Under the pieces are notes generated by a model. It saw only the letters and a program-made list of their open reading frames with translations. It was not told the origin of the DNA and searched no databases. A stretch of DNA of 64,000 nucleotides, taken from Bradyrhizobium sp. RP6. GTDB lineage: Bacteria; Pseudomonadota; Alphaproteobacteria; Rhizobiales; Xanthobacteraceae. The DNA is taken from contig NZ_RQIT01000003.1 in assembly GCF_003837805.1 (NCBI RefSeq), positions 186,001 to 250,000 of the forward strand, given 5' to 3'. The translations under genes and the position numbers were made by a program. Positions 9,067-22,177 of this stretch are shown here, piece after piece. Position 1 is the stretch's first letter. Each line of letters begins with the position of its first letter.

Positions 9067-10953
9067 CTATTTTGCCTGCTCGAGCTTGGCCGCCTTGGCG
9101 GGTTCATGCCACCAGATGTCGGGCGCGCCGACGCCGTTGGCATAACGCGGCAGCTTCTGCGGATGGCCGAACTGGTCCCAATAGGCCAGCCGGTGCGTCT
9201 TGTTGTACCATTGCGGCACCCAATAGCGGCCGGCGCGGAACAGCCGATCGAAAGCGCGGCAGGCGACGGTCAGCTCTTCGCGGCTGTCAGCCGACATGAT
9301 TCTCTCGATCATGGCGTCGATGGCCGGGTTGGCGATGCCCGCGAGATTGTACGAACCCTTGGTGTTCGCGACCTGCGAGGAGAAGAACGAGCGCATGGCG
9401 TCGCCCGGCGTCGCGGACATGCTGAAGCGCTGGATCGTCATGTCGAAATCGAAGTCGTCCTGACGCGCCCTGTATTGCACGGGATCGACGAGGCGCACGT
9501 TCGCTTCAATGCCGAGCGTCCCGAGGTTTTTGATGTAGGGCGCATGATGCGGCTGGAAGGAAGGTTCGTCCAACAGGAACTCGATCTTGAACACCTCGCC
9601 ATTCGGCAGCATCCGCTTGCCGTCCTTGATCGGCACGCCGGCTTCGTTCAGCAATTGTTGTGCCTTGCGCAACAGGGTGCGATCCTGCCCGGAGCCGTCC
9701 GTGACCGGCGGCGTGAATGGTGCGGTGAAAACGTCGTCCGGAACCTGGCCGCGAAACGGCTCCAGCAGCTTCAGCTCTTCCGGCGAAGGCGGCGCATTGC
9801 CTGCCATGAGGTCCGAGTTCTGGAATGGCGACACCGTACGGGCATACGCGCCGTACATGATGGTCTTGTTGGTCCACTCGAAATCGAAGGCGTTGATCAG
9901 GGCCTCGCGCACGCGCGGGTCTTTGAACTTGTCGCGTCGCGTGTTGATGAACCAGCCTTGCGCGCCGGACGGCGTATCGTCGGGCACGACCTCCATCTTG
10001 ACGCGGCCATCTTTCACCGCCGGAAAGTCATAGCGCGTTGCCCATATGCGCGAGGTGAATTCTTCCCGATAGAGATAGCTCTTGCCGGTGAAACCTTCGA
10101 AGGCGACGTCGCGGTCGCGATAGAACTCGTAGCGCACGACATCGAAATTATAGCTGCCGCGGCAAACCGGCAGGTCGGCGGCCCACCAATCCTTGACCCG
10201 CTCGAATTCGATGTAGCGGTTGACCTCGAACCTGCCGACCTTGTACGGACCGGAGCCGAGCGGAACGTCCAGCGTCGATTCGTCGAACGACCGGGGCGTG
10301 TAGTACGCTTTCGAAAAGATCGGAAGGCCGGCGACATAGAGCGGCACATCCCGGGCGCGCCCCTTGGCAAAGGTGACGATGAGCGTTGCGTCGTCGATCG
10401 CTTCCGCGCTCACGAAGTCGCGCATGTTCACGACGATCAGCGGGTGGCCCTTGGCCTTCAGCGTCGTCAGCGAGAACGCCGCATCATGCGCGGTCAGCTT
10501 GGTGCCGTCGTGGAATTTCGCCTCCGGCCGCATCGTGAAGCGATAGACCAGCCTGTCCGGCGATATCTGCACGGATTTGGCGGCAAGCCCGTACATCGCG
10601 TCCGGCTCGTCGCTTGCCCGCACCATCAGCGGCGAAAACGTCATGTCCATGCCTTGCGCGCCGTCGCCTTTGAGAATGTAGGCGTTGAGCGAGTTGAAGG
10701 TCTGGTAGGACTGGTTATGCGATTTCGTCGACGGGATCAGCGAGAACGTACCGCCCTTCGGAGCGTCGACATTGACGTAGTCGAAATGATGGAAGTCGGC
10801 CGGATATTTGAGATCGCCGAACGCCGAGATACCATGCGCCTCGATCACCGCTTCCGACGCTCGCGCACCGTGCAGCAGCGGCGCGCCGACGGACGCCCCA
10901 AGGGCGCCGCCAACGCCCAAGACCAACACATGGCGGCGTGACATCTGCGTCAT
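9067..10953 (-). CDS. Extracellular peptide-binding protein, SBP family 5 (YejA-like, copy 2)
   Basis: This is a periplasmic solute-binding protein feeding the Yej transporter. The ATG at 10953 gives MTQMSRRHVLVLGVGGALGA, a signal peptide with twin arginines and a hydrophobic core, ending near HGARASEA. The open frame extends to 11133 but only inside the neighbouring gene. The family-5 body includes FGDLKYPADFHHFDYVNVDA near the N-terminus and GSGPYKVGRFE in mid-protein. The length of 628 is normal for YejA. A paralogue with the same layout lies immediately upstream, separated by 14 bp. Which of the two carries which peptides cannot be told from sequence. Confidence 0.88.
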   Translation of the reverse strand: MTQMSRRHVLVLGVGGALGASVGAPLLHGARASEAVIEAHGISAFGDLKYPADFHHFDYVNVDAPKGGTFSLIPSTKSHNQSYQTFNSLNAYILKGDGAQGMDMTFSPLMVRASDEPDAMYGLAAKSVQISPDRLVYRFTMRPEAKFHDGTKLTAHDAAFSLTTLKAKGHPLIVVNMRDFVSAEAIDDATLIVTFAKGRARDVPLYVAGLPIFSKAYYTPRSFDESTLDVPLGSGPYKVGRFEVNRYIEFERVKDWWAADLPVCRGSYNFDVVRYEFYRDRDVAFEGFTGKSYLYREEFTSRIWATRYDFPAVKDGRVKMEVVPDDTPSGAQGWFINTRRDKFKDPRVREALINAFDFEWTNKTIMYGAYARTVSPFQNSDLMAGNAPPSPEELKLLEPFRGQVPDDVFTAPFTPPVTDGSGQDRTLLRKAQQLLNEAGVPIKDGKRMLPNGEVFKIEFLLDEPSFQPHHAPYIKNLGTLGIEANVRLVDPVQYRARQDDFDFDMTIQRFSMSATPGDAMRSFFSSQVANTKGSYNLAGIANPAIDAMIERIMSADSREELTVACRAFDRLFRAGRYWVPQWYNKTHRLAYWDQFGHPQKLPRYANGVGAPDIWWHEPAKAAKLEQAK

Positions 10954-10967
10954 GCGGGGAATGTCCT

Positions 10968-12884
10968 TCACGACTTCTTTGCGATCCGCGCCGCCTTCTC
11001 TGCGTCGTACCACCAGATGAACGGGAAACCGGACTGACCGTATTTGGGCAATTCCGCCGGCCGGCCGAAGCGATCCCAGCGCGCCGTGCGCACCTTGTTG
11101 TAGGTCCACTGCGGCACGACGTAGTGATTCCACAGCAGCACGCGGTCGAGCGCCTTGGTTGCGGCCACCAGATCGTCGCGATCGGTCGCGTAGATCACCC
11201 GTTCGATCAACTTGTCGATCGCGGGATTCTTGATGCCGCCGATGTTGCGCGACCCGGCGATATCAGCCGTCTTGGACGACCAGAACTCGCGCTGCTCGTT
11301 CCCCGGCGACTGCGACTCGCCCCATGAGTTGGTGACGATATCGAAGTCCCACTCGCGCGTCCTGTTCTCGTACTGGGTCGGATCGACTGTCCGTACACTG
11401 ACGGCGATGCCGAGCCGTTCCAGGGACGGCTTGTAGAACAGCGTGATCCGCTCGAAGCTCGGATCCTGGTTCAGCAACTCCAGTGAAAACTGGGTGCCGG
11501 TCTTGACGTCGATCAGCTTGCGGTCGCGCACCTCATAGCCGGCGTCCTTGAACAGGCGCAGCGCCTCGCGAAGATTCTCCCGAACGGCCTCCGGGCTGCC
11601 ACCAACCGGATTGCTGTAGGGCGTCGTGAAGACCTCGGGCGGGACCTGAGCGCGGACGGTTTCGAGGATCTCGAGCTCCTTGCCCTGCGGCAAGCCAGTT
11701 GCCATGAGCTCCTCGATGCCGTCGAAATAGCTGCTGATACGCTTGTACTGACCGTAGAAGATCTGCTTGTTCATCTCCTCGAAGTCGAAAGCGTAGTTGA
11801 GCGCACGACGCACGCGGGGGTCACTGAACTTGGCGCGCCGCAAGTTCGGCACGAAGGCCTGCATCACGCCCGAGCTGCGATTGACGAATTCCTCGAGGAT
11901 CACGCGCTTTTCGCTCACGGCCGGGAAGTCGTAGGCCGTCGCCCAGCTCTTGGCGCTGTTCTCGGTTCGCCAATCGACCTGATCGGCCTTGAAGGCCTCG
12001 ATCGCGACAGTGGCGTCGCGGAAATACTCGTAGCGCAGCTCGTCGAAATTGTTGCGGCCCACATTCGCGGGAAGGTCGCGGCCCCAATAGTCCTTGACGC
12101 GCTCCAGGGCGATCGACCGTCCCGCTACGAACTCCTTGACCCTGTAGGGGCCGGAACCGAGCGGCACTTCCAGGGTGGTGGCGGAGACATCGCGCTTGCG
12201 GCCCTGCGCGTCCGTCCCCTCCCACCAATGCTTCGGCAGGACGGTGAGCTGCCCGACGATCTGCGGCAATTCGCGGTTACCGGGCGCGTCGAATACGAAC
12301 TTCACCTCGCGCTCACCGACCTTCTCGGCCTTGACCACATGGCTGTAATAGGCCGAATACATCGGGTGATGCTTCTTGAAGGAATCGAGCGAGAAGATCA
12401 CGTCCTCCGGCGTGACGGGTTTGCCGTCATGCCATTTCGCCTGCGACCGCAAACGATAGGTGACGAAGGAGAAATCGTCCGGGTGGCTGACCGCTTCGGC
12501 CAGCGCACCGTACTCGGTCGAGACCTCGTCAAGCGAGGGCGTCGTGAGGGATTCGTAGATGAAGGCGACGGCACCGGCGACCTGCCCCTTCACACCTGAT
12601 ACGACGATGTTGAAATTGTCGAACGTGCCAACGGCGATCTGGCGCGCGATACCGCCTTTTGGCGCATCCGGATTGACGTAGTCGAAGCGTTTGAAGTCGG
12701 CGGGGTACTTGACCTTTCCAAACAGCGACAGTGCATGGCGCCAAGGCAGCCCACTCGAAGGCAGCTCATTGGAAGACTGCGCTTCGGCCGTGCCGACGAC
12801 GGGAACGCCCGCGACGGAACCGAGGGCGGGGAGCGCTGCGGCCGCAGTGCCGGTGAGCAGAAGATCGCGTCGGGTAATGGCCAA
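10968..12884 (-). CDS. Extracellular peptide-binding protein, SBP family 5 (YejA-like, copy 1)
   Basis: This is the first gene of the leftward Yej operon. The likely start is the TTG at 12884, preceded by AGGGA about 8 bases upstream, giving MAITRRDLLLTGTAAAALPA, a Tat-like signal peptide with RR and an AEAQ cleavage region. Starting further upstream would add about 300 residues read from an alternative frame of cycM, which is not credible. The mature protein begins near FGKVKYPADFKRFDYVNPDA, closely matching the next gene. The length of 638 suits family 5. Homology and position are clear; the start codon is less certain. Confidence 0.85.
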   Translation of the reverse strand: MAITRRDLLLTGTAAAALPALGSVAGVPVVGTAEAQSSNELPSSGLPWRHALSLFGKVKYPADFKRFDYVNPDAPKGGIARQIAVGTFDNFNIVVSGVKGQVAGAVAFIYESLTTPSLDEVSTEYGALAEAVSHPDDFSFVTYRLRSQAKWHDGKPVTPEDVIFSLDSFKKHHPMYSAYYSHVVKAEKVGEREVKFVFDAPGNRELPQIVGQLTVLPKHWWEGTDAQGRKRDVSATTLEVPLGSGPYRVKEFVAGRSIALERVKDYWGRDLPANVGRNNFDELRYEYFRDATVAIEAFKADQVDWRTENSAKSWATAYDFPAVSEKRVILEEFVNRSSGVMQAFVPNLRRAKFSDPRVRRALNYAFDFEEMNKQIFYGQYKRISSYFDGIEELMATGLPQGKELEILETVRAQVPPEVFTTPYSNPVGGSPEAVRENLREALRLFKDAGYEVRDRKLIDVKTGTQFSLELLNQDPSFERITLFYKPSLERLGIAVSVRTVDPTQYENRTREWDFDIVTNSWGESQSPGNEQREFWSSKTADIAGSRNIGGIKNPAIDKLIERVIYATDRDDLVAATKALDRVLLWNHYVVPQWTYNKVRTARWDRFGRPAELPKYGQSGFPFIWWYDAEKAARIAKKS

Positions 12885-13046
12885 ATCAACATCCCTGTCT
12901 TGAAGGAGCTTCTCCTTTAAGTTTCCAATATAGGCGAGGTTTCGACGGAAAATATGTTGCTTTTTCCTCATCTTGGAAGACTGGACTGCCTGGCAGATGC
13001 GGCCAAACGCCCCGATAACGTCGTCGCGAGGCCCGAATAGCGAAAC

Positions 13047-13070
13047 GGCCAGGCTTTTCAGCCTGGCCGC
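13047..13070 (-). terminator. Intrinsic terminator of cycM
   Basis: Arms of 10 bp, CGGCCAGGCT (13047-13056) and AGCCTGGCCG (13061-13070), pair perfectly around a 4-base loop. On the minus strand the stem is followed by TTTCGCTATT, a weak T-tract. It lies 27 bases beyond the cycM stop codon and upstream of the Yej operon promoter, so it separates the two. Confidence 0.7.
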
Positions 13071-13096
13071 ATGTTCCAAAATCGGGCTTTGAGGCC

Positions 13097-13651
13097 TTAC
13101 TTCGAGGCCGTCGGCAGCGGCTGAGGATGCTCCGACAGCGAGTTCAGGTAGGCAATGACGTCGGCGCGCTCGGAATCCTTGGCAATACCGGCAAACCCCA
13201 TCGCGGTGCCAGGAATGAAACCCTTCGGATTGGCGATGAACTTGTTGAGGTCGTCGAACGTCCAGTTGCCGCCCTTGGCCTTCATCGCGGCGGAGAAGTT
13301 GAAGCCACCGTGGCCCTGGCCCTTTGGTTCGCCGACGACGCCATAGAGGTTCGGGCCGACCCGATTCGGGCCACCCTTCTCGAATGTGTGGCAGGCGCCG
13401 CACTTCTTGGCGGCCGCCGCGCCCTTCTCGACGGAGGCGGTCTGGAGCAGCTTCTCGATCGGCTCGGACGATGCGGCGGCAGCGGCGCCTTCCTTGCCGT
13501 GGCCGGCATCTTCCTTCACGGCAATCTCGAAGCCCGGTTTTTCCGGCATCTTGGGGGAGAACAGCGCACTCGCGGTGAAGCTCGTCACCAGCAGGAAGAG
13601 GCAGGTGCCGAGCACGGCACCGAGAATCTTGTTGAGTTCGAAAGAGTCCAT
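13097..13651 (-). CDS. cycM: Membrane-anchored cytochrome c (CycM)
   Basis: This is a class I cytochrome c fixed to the inner membrane by an uncleaved N-terminal helix ([20 protein letters not shown], about residues 11-30), with the haem domain in the periplasm. The haem motif CGACH lies near residue 86, and the axial Met is probably in GTAMGF near residue 152. The length of 184 equals that of Bradyrhizobium japonicum CycM as I recall it, which passes electrons from the bc1 complex to the aa3 oxidase. A linker rich in Ala and Glu joins anchor and haem domain. The gene is divergent from kdsB and ends at a hairpin terminator. Confidence 0.92.
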   Translation of the reverse strand: MDSFELNKILGAVLGTCLFLLVTSFTASALFSPKMPEKPGFEIAVKEDAGHGKEGAAAAASSEPIEKLLQTASVEKGAAAAKKCGACHTFEKGGPNRVGPNLYGVVGEPKGQGHGGFNFSAAMKAKGGNWTFDDLNKFIANPKGFIPGTAMGFAGIAKDSERADVIAYLNSLSEHPQPLPTASK

Positions 13652-13885
13652 TTCCGGCCAGGCCCCACCGCAAGAAGGAAACAGCGGCCCAAGCGGCCGC
13701 CAGGACGAGCCTCGGGAGAATCAAAGCGTTCCTTATTGTTTCCCCGAGTTTTGCCATTGAGATATCGGTTTGCCCGGGGTCTGGCAACCCGTATAAGCGA
13801 GCCGGCTTTCAGCCCGTCCCCACTCCATTTCTCGGCGCGGAAAACGCCCCGTTTCCAGGCTCTTGACCCCAGACCTTTGAACCCA

Positions 13886-14626
13886 ATGATCGATCCTCGC
13901 ATCCTGGTGCTGATCCCGGCCCGCATGGCCGCCACCCGCCTGCCGGGCAAGCCGCTCGCCGATATCGCGGGATTGCCGATGATCGTGCATGTGCTGCGCC
14001 GGGCCGAAGCCGCTGCAATCGGCCGGGTCGCGGTAGCAACCGACACCGACGAGATCGCCTCCGTGGTGACTGCCCATGGCGGCGAGGCGGTGATGACCCG
14101 CGCCGACCACCCCTCCGGCTCCGATCGCATTCACGAGGCCATGCAGAAGCTCGATCCCGAGGGCAAGACCGAGATCGTGATCAATCTCCAGGGCGATTTC
14201 CCCACCATCACGCCGGCGACGATCCGCGAGGTGCTGCCGCCCTTCGACGACCCCGCGGTCGACATCGTCACATTGGCCTCGCAGATCCACACCGAGGAGG
14301 AGGACCGCGCGCCGAGCGTGGTCAAGGCCATCGGCTCGCCGATCGGGCCGAAGCGGTTGCGCGCACTTTATTTCACCCGCGCCACAGCCCCTTACGGCAA
14401 CGGACCGCGATACCACCACATCGGCCTCTATGCCTATCGCCGCGCGGCGCTGGAGCGGTTCGTGTCGCTGCCGCCTTCGTCCCTGGAACGCCAGGAGAGC
14501 CTGGAGCAGCTCCGGGCGGTGGAGGCCGGCATGCGCATCGATATCATGATCGTCGACAGCGTACCGCGCGGCGTGGACACGCCGCCCGACCTCGAAACCG
14601 CGCGCAGCATCCTTTCCAAATCCTGA
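13886..14626 (+). CDS. kdsB: 3-deoxy-manno-octulosonate cytidylyltransferase
   Basis: KdsB activates Kdo with CTP to make CMP-Kdo, needed for the lipopolysaccharide inner core. The ATG at 13886 gives 246 residues, the usual length; the upstream extension runs through the cycM promoter and is rejected. The nucleotide-binding start is [20 protein letters not shown] (residues 7-26), with the metal/CTP region ATDTDEI and NLQGDFPTI near residue 100. Many KdsB proteins have NVQGDEP at the last position. The C-terminal part has RQESLEQLR. It is followed 37 bp later by pheA on the same strand. Confidence 0.93.
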   Translation: MIDPRILVLIPARMAATRLPGKPLADIAGLPMIVHVLRRAEAAAIGRVAVATDTDEIASVVTAHGGEAVMTRADHPSGSDRIHEAMQKLDPEGKTEIVINLQGDFPTITPATIREVLPPFDDPAVDIVTLASQIHTEEEDRAPSVVKAIGSPIGPKRLRALYFTRATAPYGNGPRYHHIGLYAYRRAALERFVSLPPSSLERQESLEQLRAVEAGMRIDIMIVDSVPRGVDTPPDLETARSILSKS

Positions 14627-14663
14627 GCCGCTGCTACAAGGCCGGGCAGGAGCACTTCAAAAC

Positions 14664-15521
14664 ATGAGCAAGCTGAAAATCGCATTCCAGGGCGAGCCCG
14701 GAGCCAATTCCCATATCGCCATCGTCGAGGCCTATCCCGACGCCGAACCGATGCCCTGCGCCACCTTCGAGGACGCGCTGTCGGCGATCTCATCGGGCGA
14801 GGCCGATCTCGGCATGATCCCGATCGAGAACTCGGTCGCCGGGCGCGTCGCCGATATCCATCACCTTCTGCCGGCCTCCGGCCTCTTCATCATCGGCGAA
14901 TGGTTCTTGCCGGTCCGGCATCAGCTGATGGCGGTGAAGGGGACCAGGCTCGAAGACATCAAGAGCGTGGAGAGCCATGTCCATGCTCTCGGCCAGTGCC
15001 GGCGCATCATCCGCAAGCTCGGCATCAAGCCGATCGTCCACGCCGACACCGCCGGCAGCGCCCGCGACATTTCCGAGCGCAAGGACAAGACCGTGGCCGC
15101 GATCGCCTCGCGCCTTGCCGCGAAGATCTACGGCCTCGACATCCTCGCCGAGGACATCGAGGACGAGGCGCACAATACCACGCGCTTCGTGGTGCTGGCA
15201 CGCGAGCCGAAATGGGCGCCCCAAGGCGCGGGCCCGCTGGTCACCACTTTTGTGTTCCGGGTGCGCAATTTGCCGGCCGCGCTCTACAAGGCGCTTGGCG
15301 GCTTTGCGACCAACGGCGTCAACATGACCAAGCTCGAGAGCTACATGGTCGACGGCAACTTCTTCGCCACGCAGTTCTATGCCGACGTCGACGGCCACCC
15401 CGATGACAAGGGCCTTGCCTTCGCGATCGAGGAGCTGAAATTCTTCTCGCGCGAATTCCGTATCGTCGGCGTGTATCCGGGACATCCGTTCCGCGCGACG
15501 TTCAGCGAGACGCAGGATTAG
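14664..15521 (+). CDS. pheA: Prephenate dehydratase
   Basis: This monofunctional prephenate dehydratase converts prephenate to phenylpyruvate in phenylalanine synthesis. The catalytic domain covers about residues 4-180, with IAFQGEPGANSH at the N-terminus and the conserved DTAGSARDI near residue 128. The ACT regulatory domain at about 195-270 contains NMTKLESYMVDGNF, where phenylalanine would bind for feedback inhibition. The length of 285 fits the stand-alone form without chorismate mutase. CAGGAG lies just upstream of the ATG. It is probably cotranscribed with kdsB. An intergenic repeat starts 3 bases after the stop codon. Confidence 0.93.
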   Translation: MSKLKIAFQGEPGANSHIAIVEAYPDAEPMPCATFEDALSAISSGEADLGMIPIENSVAGRVADIHHLLPASGLFIIGEWFLPVRHQLMAVKGTRLEDIKSVESHVHALGQCRRIIRKLGIKPIVHADTAGSARDISERKDKTVAAIASRLAAKIYGLDILAEDIEDEAHNTTRFVVLAREPKWAPQGAGPLVTTFVFRVRNLPAALYKALGGFATNGVNMTKLESYMVDGNFFATQFYADVDGHPDDKGLAFAIEELKFFSREFRIVGVYPGHPFRATFSETQD

Positions 15522-15524
15522 CGG

Positions 15525-15646
15525 CGTGTCCCGGACGAGCGAAGCGCGAGCCGGGACGCAGGGGCTGCAAGACTCCGGACTGCGATGGGCCCCGGCTCTG
15601 CAACGCACCGCTGTAGAAGCGCTGCGCTGCGTCCGGGGCACGAGAG
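15525..15646. repeat. Intergenic repeat, family A (copy 1)
   Basis: This element of about 122 bp lies between the convergent pheA and LLM oxidoreductase genes. Its ends are imperfect inverted repeats (GTGTCCCGGAC and GTCCGGGGCAC). The internal core ATGGGCCCCGGCTCTGCAAC and flanks recur at 56551-56691. Confidence 0.8.
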
Positions 15647-15655
15647 CGGCCTAGA

Positions 15656-16672
15656 CTATTCCGCCTGCTTCGCCAGCCCGAACGCCTCCGCCAGCAGCGA
15701 ATACGATTTCTTGCGCGCCTCGTGATCGTACACGGCGGTGATCACCATCAGCTCGTCCGGCTTGCTGGCGTAGATCAGCGGCTGAAGCTTCTTCTGCACC
15801 GTTGCGGGGCTGCCGACGAACAGGCGCGAGCGGTTGCGCAAGATCGAGGTGCGCTCGGCGTCCGTATACGGATAGGCCATCGTCTCCTCGACGCTCGGCA
15901 GCGGCAGATATTGACCGCGGTCACGGCGCAGCCGATTGAGGTCAAAGGAAGAGGCGAGCCTTTCGGCCTCCTCGTCGGTATCGGCCGCAATGACGGCGAC
16001 CGCGAGAATGGCATGCGGACTCGCGCACCAGGCCGAGGGCTGAAAGCGATTGCGGTAATGCACCATCGCATCGATCGCGTCGTGGGTGGCGAAATGATGG
16101 GCGAAAGCGAAGCCCATGCCGATTTGGGCGGCCAGTTCCGAGGAATAATCGCTGGAGCCGAGCAGCCAGATCGGCGGCAACCTGGTGTCGTCGGGCATCG
16201 CGACGACGTTGTTGTAGGGGTGGCCCGCAGGAAATTCGCGGGTCTCCCACAGAATCAACTCGTGCAGACGCTCCAGGAAATCGTCGCCCTCGCGCCGATC
16301 GAGCCGGCTGCGCAGCGCATAGGCCGTGGCACCATCGGTGCCCGGCGCGCGGCCGAGGCCGAGATCAATCCGGCCGGGAAACAGCGCCTCCAGCATCTTG
16401 AAGCGCTCGGCCACCACCAGCGGTGCGTGGTTGGGCAGCATCACGCCGCCGGAGCCGACGCGGATGTGCTTCGTCACCGCTGCGATCTGCCCGATCATGA
16501 TGTCGGGCGCAGGACTCGCGACCGAAGCAAGGTTGTGATGCTCAGCGAGCCAGTAGCGGACATAACCGAGCCCGTCGACGTGGCGCGCCAGATCGATGCT
16601 GTTGCGCAGCGCCGCGGCGGGCTTGGTGCCCGTGGTGACGACGGAGAGGTCAAGAACTGAGAGCGGGATCAT
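15656..16672 (-). CDS. LLM class flavin-dependent oxidoreductase
   Basis: This is a bacterial luciferase-like TIM-barrel protein using reduced FMN or F420-like flavin; the substrate is unknown. The family pattern for this MsnO8-type subgroup is visible: [10 protein letters not shown] at the N-terminus, [17 protein letters not shown] near residue 45, [20 protein letters not shown] near residue 75, and [17 protein letters not shown] near residue 95. The length of 338 is typical. It is convergent with pheA and divergent from metF across a 377-bp spacer. No operon partner is evident. Confidence 0.87.
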   Translation of the reverse strand: MIPLSVLDLSVVTTGTKPAAALRNSIDLARHVDGLGYVRYWLAEHHNLASVASPAPDIMIGQIAAVTKHIRVGSGGVMLPNHAPLVVAERFKMLEALFPGRIDLGLGRAPGTDGATAYALRSRLDRREGDDFLERLHELILWETREFPAGHPYNNVVAMPDDTRLPPIWLLGSSDYSSELAAQIGMGFAFAHHFATHDAIDAMVHYRNRFQPSAWCASPHAILAVAVIAADTDEEAERLASSFDLNRLRRDRGQYLPLPSVEETMAYPYTDAERTSILRNRSRLFVGSPATVQKKLQPLIYASKPDELMVITAVYDHEARKKSYSLLAEAFGLAKQAE

Positions 16673-17049
16673 GGTGCGCTAGCGTAATGGATGACCGTGC
16701 GGCGGCAATTGCGGGCTGCGCAGGGCTGACGGTATGGACGAGCGGGCCGCCTCAAGAGAGGTCCGTTGGGCCAAATTACGTCTTAAACACCGTAACTTCA
16801 TACTGCCCACAGCCAAAACCGACAGGGTCAAGGCGCATGAAATCAAATAACATATTATATTATAACTATATTTAGTCTCTGTAGCGATCTTCCCACAATA
16901 GAGCAATCTAGGTCTATAAATTGAAGGCATCGGCTTGATAGTGGGCTATTTCCCATCATCGATGGGCTGTCGCGCAACCTGTCTTTGCCCTATCTTGGGC
17001 ACTCCCAAGCCAGACCGCGGGGCCGGCGGAAATTGGAGCGAGTGGTGCC
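16673..17049 (+). promoter_or_regulatory. AT-rich promoter and hairpin-bearing leader upstream of metF
   Basis: This 377-bp spacer between the divergent LLM oxidoreductase and metF holds no credible gene. About 16790-16950 is strikingly AT-rich and includes TATTATATTATAAC, a likely promoter zone. Further down are two hairpins that share bases and so exclude each other: TGGG-CTATTT-CCCA (16942-16955) and CCCATC-ATC-GATGGG (16952-16966). A third, CTTGGG-CACT-CCCAAG (16994-17009), lies 40 bases before the metF ATG. I could not match it to the known SAM-II or SAM/SAH riboswitch patterns. Confidence 0.45.
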
Positions 17050-17961
17050 ATGACTGACGTGACGACGCCTGCGACAGCCGACGGGCACCTGAAGCGGCCG
17101 GCGATCTCCTTCGAGTTCTTTCCGCCCAAGACCGAGGAGATGGAGCGCAATCTCTGGGACACCATCAAGCGGCTCGCCCCGCTCGAGCCGAAATTCGTCT
17201 CGGTGACCTACGGCGCCGGCGGCTCGACCCGCGAGCGCACCCATTCCACCATCGCGCGCATCCTGAAGGAAACCGCGCTGCTGCCCGCGGCGCATCTGAC
17301 CTGCGTCGGCGCCTCGCGCGGCGAGATTGACGAGATCGTCGACCGCTATCACGAGGTCGGCGTCCGCCACATCGTGGCCTTGCGCGGTGATCCCGTCGGC
17401 GGCATCGGCACGCCCTATTCAAGCCATCCCGACGGCTACCAGAGCTCGGCCGAGCTCGTCGCCGGGATCAAGAAGCGGCACGGCGATATCGAAATCTCCG
17501 TTTCCGCCTATCCCGAGAAGCACCCCGAAGCGCGCGACTTCGATGCCGACATCGACACGCTGAAGGCCAAGGTCGAGGCCGGCGCGACGCGCGCGATCAC
17601 CCAGGTGTTCTTCGACAACGACCTCTACTTCCGCTATCTCGATCGCGTCCGTGCCCGCGGCATCGACATCCCGATCGTGCCGGGCATCATGCCCATGCAC
17701 AATTTCAAGCAGGCGCGCAACTTCGTCACCCGCGCCGGCACCACCGTGCCGGACTGGTTCGCCGCGAAATTCGACGGCCTCGATGACGACGCCGAGACGC
17801 GCAAGCTGGTGGCCGCGACCGTCGCGGCCGGCCAGGTGCAGAAGCTCGCCAAGCACGGCGTCGACACCTTCCACTTCTACACGATGAACCGCGCCGATCT
17901 CGTATTCGCGATCAGCCATTTGCTCGGCATTCGCGTCAAGACCGCCCAGAAGGCTGCGTAA
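17050..17961 (+). CDS. metF: 5,10-methylenetetrahydrofolate reductase
   Basis: MetF reduces methylene-THF to methyl-THF using FAD and NAD(P)H, supplying the methyl group used by MetH next door. The N-terminal [14 protein letters not shown] (about residues 19-32) carries the catalytic Glu of the TIM barrel. VTYGAGGS near residue 55, LRGDP near residue 115 and the FAD-contacting [10 protein letters not shown] near residue 183 are also typical. The length of 303 matches the family. It is 5 bp upstream of metH and clearly in one operon with it. Expression may be controlled through the hairpin-rich leader upstream. Confidence 0.95.
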   Translation: MTDVTTPATADGHLKRPAISFEFFPPKTEEMERNLWDTIKRLAPLEPKFVSVTYGAGGSTRERTHSTIARILKETALLPAAHLTCVGASRGEIDEIVDRYHEVGVRHIVALRGDPVGGIGTPYSSHPDGYQSSAELVAGIKKRHGDIEISVSAYPEKHPEARDFDADIDTLKAKVEAGATRAITQVFFDNDLYFRYLDRVRARGIDIPIVPGIMPMHNFKQARNFVTRAGTTVPDWFAAKFDGLDDDAETRKLVAATVAAGQVQKLAKHGVDTFHFYTMNRADLVFAISHLLGIRVKTAQKAA

Positions 17962-17966
17962 CACAA

Positions 17967-21812
<3,846 letters not shown>

Positions 21813-21839
21813 ACGCCGCCGAAACACAAACGTGAAAAA

Positions 21840-21868
21840 CAACCCCATGCACAGTAGCGATGGGGTTG
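21840..21868 (-). terminator. Hairpin between metH and GST gene, leftward terminator candidate
   Basis: CAACCCCAT (21840-21848) pairs with ATGGGGTTG (21860-21868). On the minus strand the stem is followed by TTTTTCACG, so it best fits termination of transcripts arriving from the GST gene. It lies 28 bp past the metH stop and may also stabilise that mRNA end. Confidence 0.55.
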
Positions 21869-22010
21869 AAAAGGCTTGAGGATGTTCGGTCTTGCCGAAA
21901 TCCCGTTGCGGCGTCGGGCAAAACAGGGGTAGTATTGCAACATCGGCTGCTGTGGCCACTGAAGCAAGCCCGTGGCGGATGCATTTCACTCTTCCGACGC
22001 GCTCAATGCT

Positions 22011-22173
22011 CATCCTCCGCTGGAGGGGGAAGATCGGTTCGCATGCAGCGAAGCGGAATGCGGACCGAGGTGGGGTGACGGTCTCTCCACATCCAACACT
22101 CCCCGTGCGGAGAGATCACCCCACCCCGCTCGCGCTTCGCGCGATCGACCCTTCCCCTCCAGGGGAGGGTAAG
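22011..22173. repeat. MITE-like intergenic repeat, family C (copy 1)
   Basis: This element of about 160 bp lies between the convergent metH and GST genes. The ends are inverted (TCCGCTGGAGGGGGA and TCCCCTCCAGGGGAGG), with internal blocks GGGGTGACGGTCTCTCC and CGCTCGCGCTTCGCGCGATC. A full second copy is at 54731-54893. It carries no coding capacity. With the metH-side hairpin it accounts for most of the 365-bp spacer. Confidence 0.85.
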
Positions 22174-22177
22174 CGCT

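Noticed and set aside
12885..13787. 300-codon N-terminal extension of the first Yej binding protein
   Set aside because: It reads through cycM in another frame on the same strand. A TTG start with a ribosome binding site and a normal signal peptide at 12884 explains the gene.
13127..13885. 250-codon extension upstream of kdsB
   Set aside because: It is antisense to cycM and crosses the shared promoter; kdsB has its normal length from 13886.
16740..17049. Known SAM-II or SAM/SAH riboswitch before metF
   Set aside because: TTGGAGC near 17033 and a GC-rich stem superficially recall SAM/SAH riboswitches, but the pyrimidine-rich loop needed for the pseudoknot is not there, and no SAM-II core was found.
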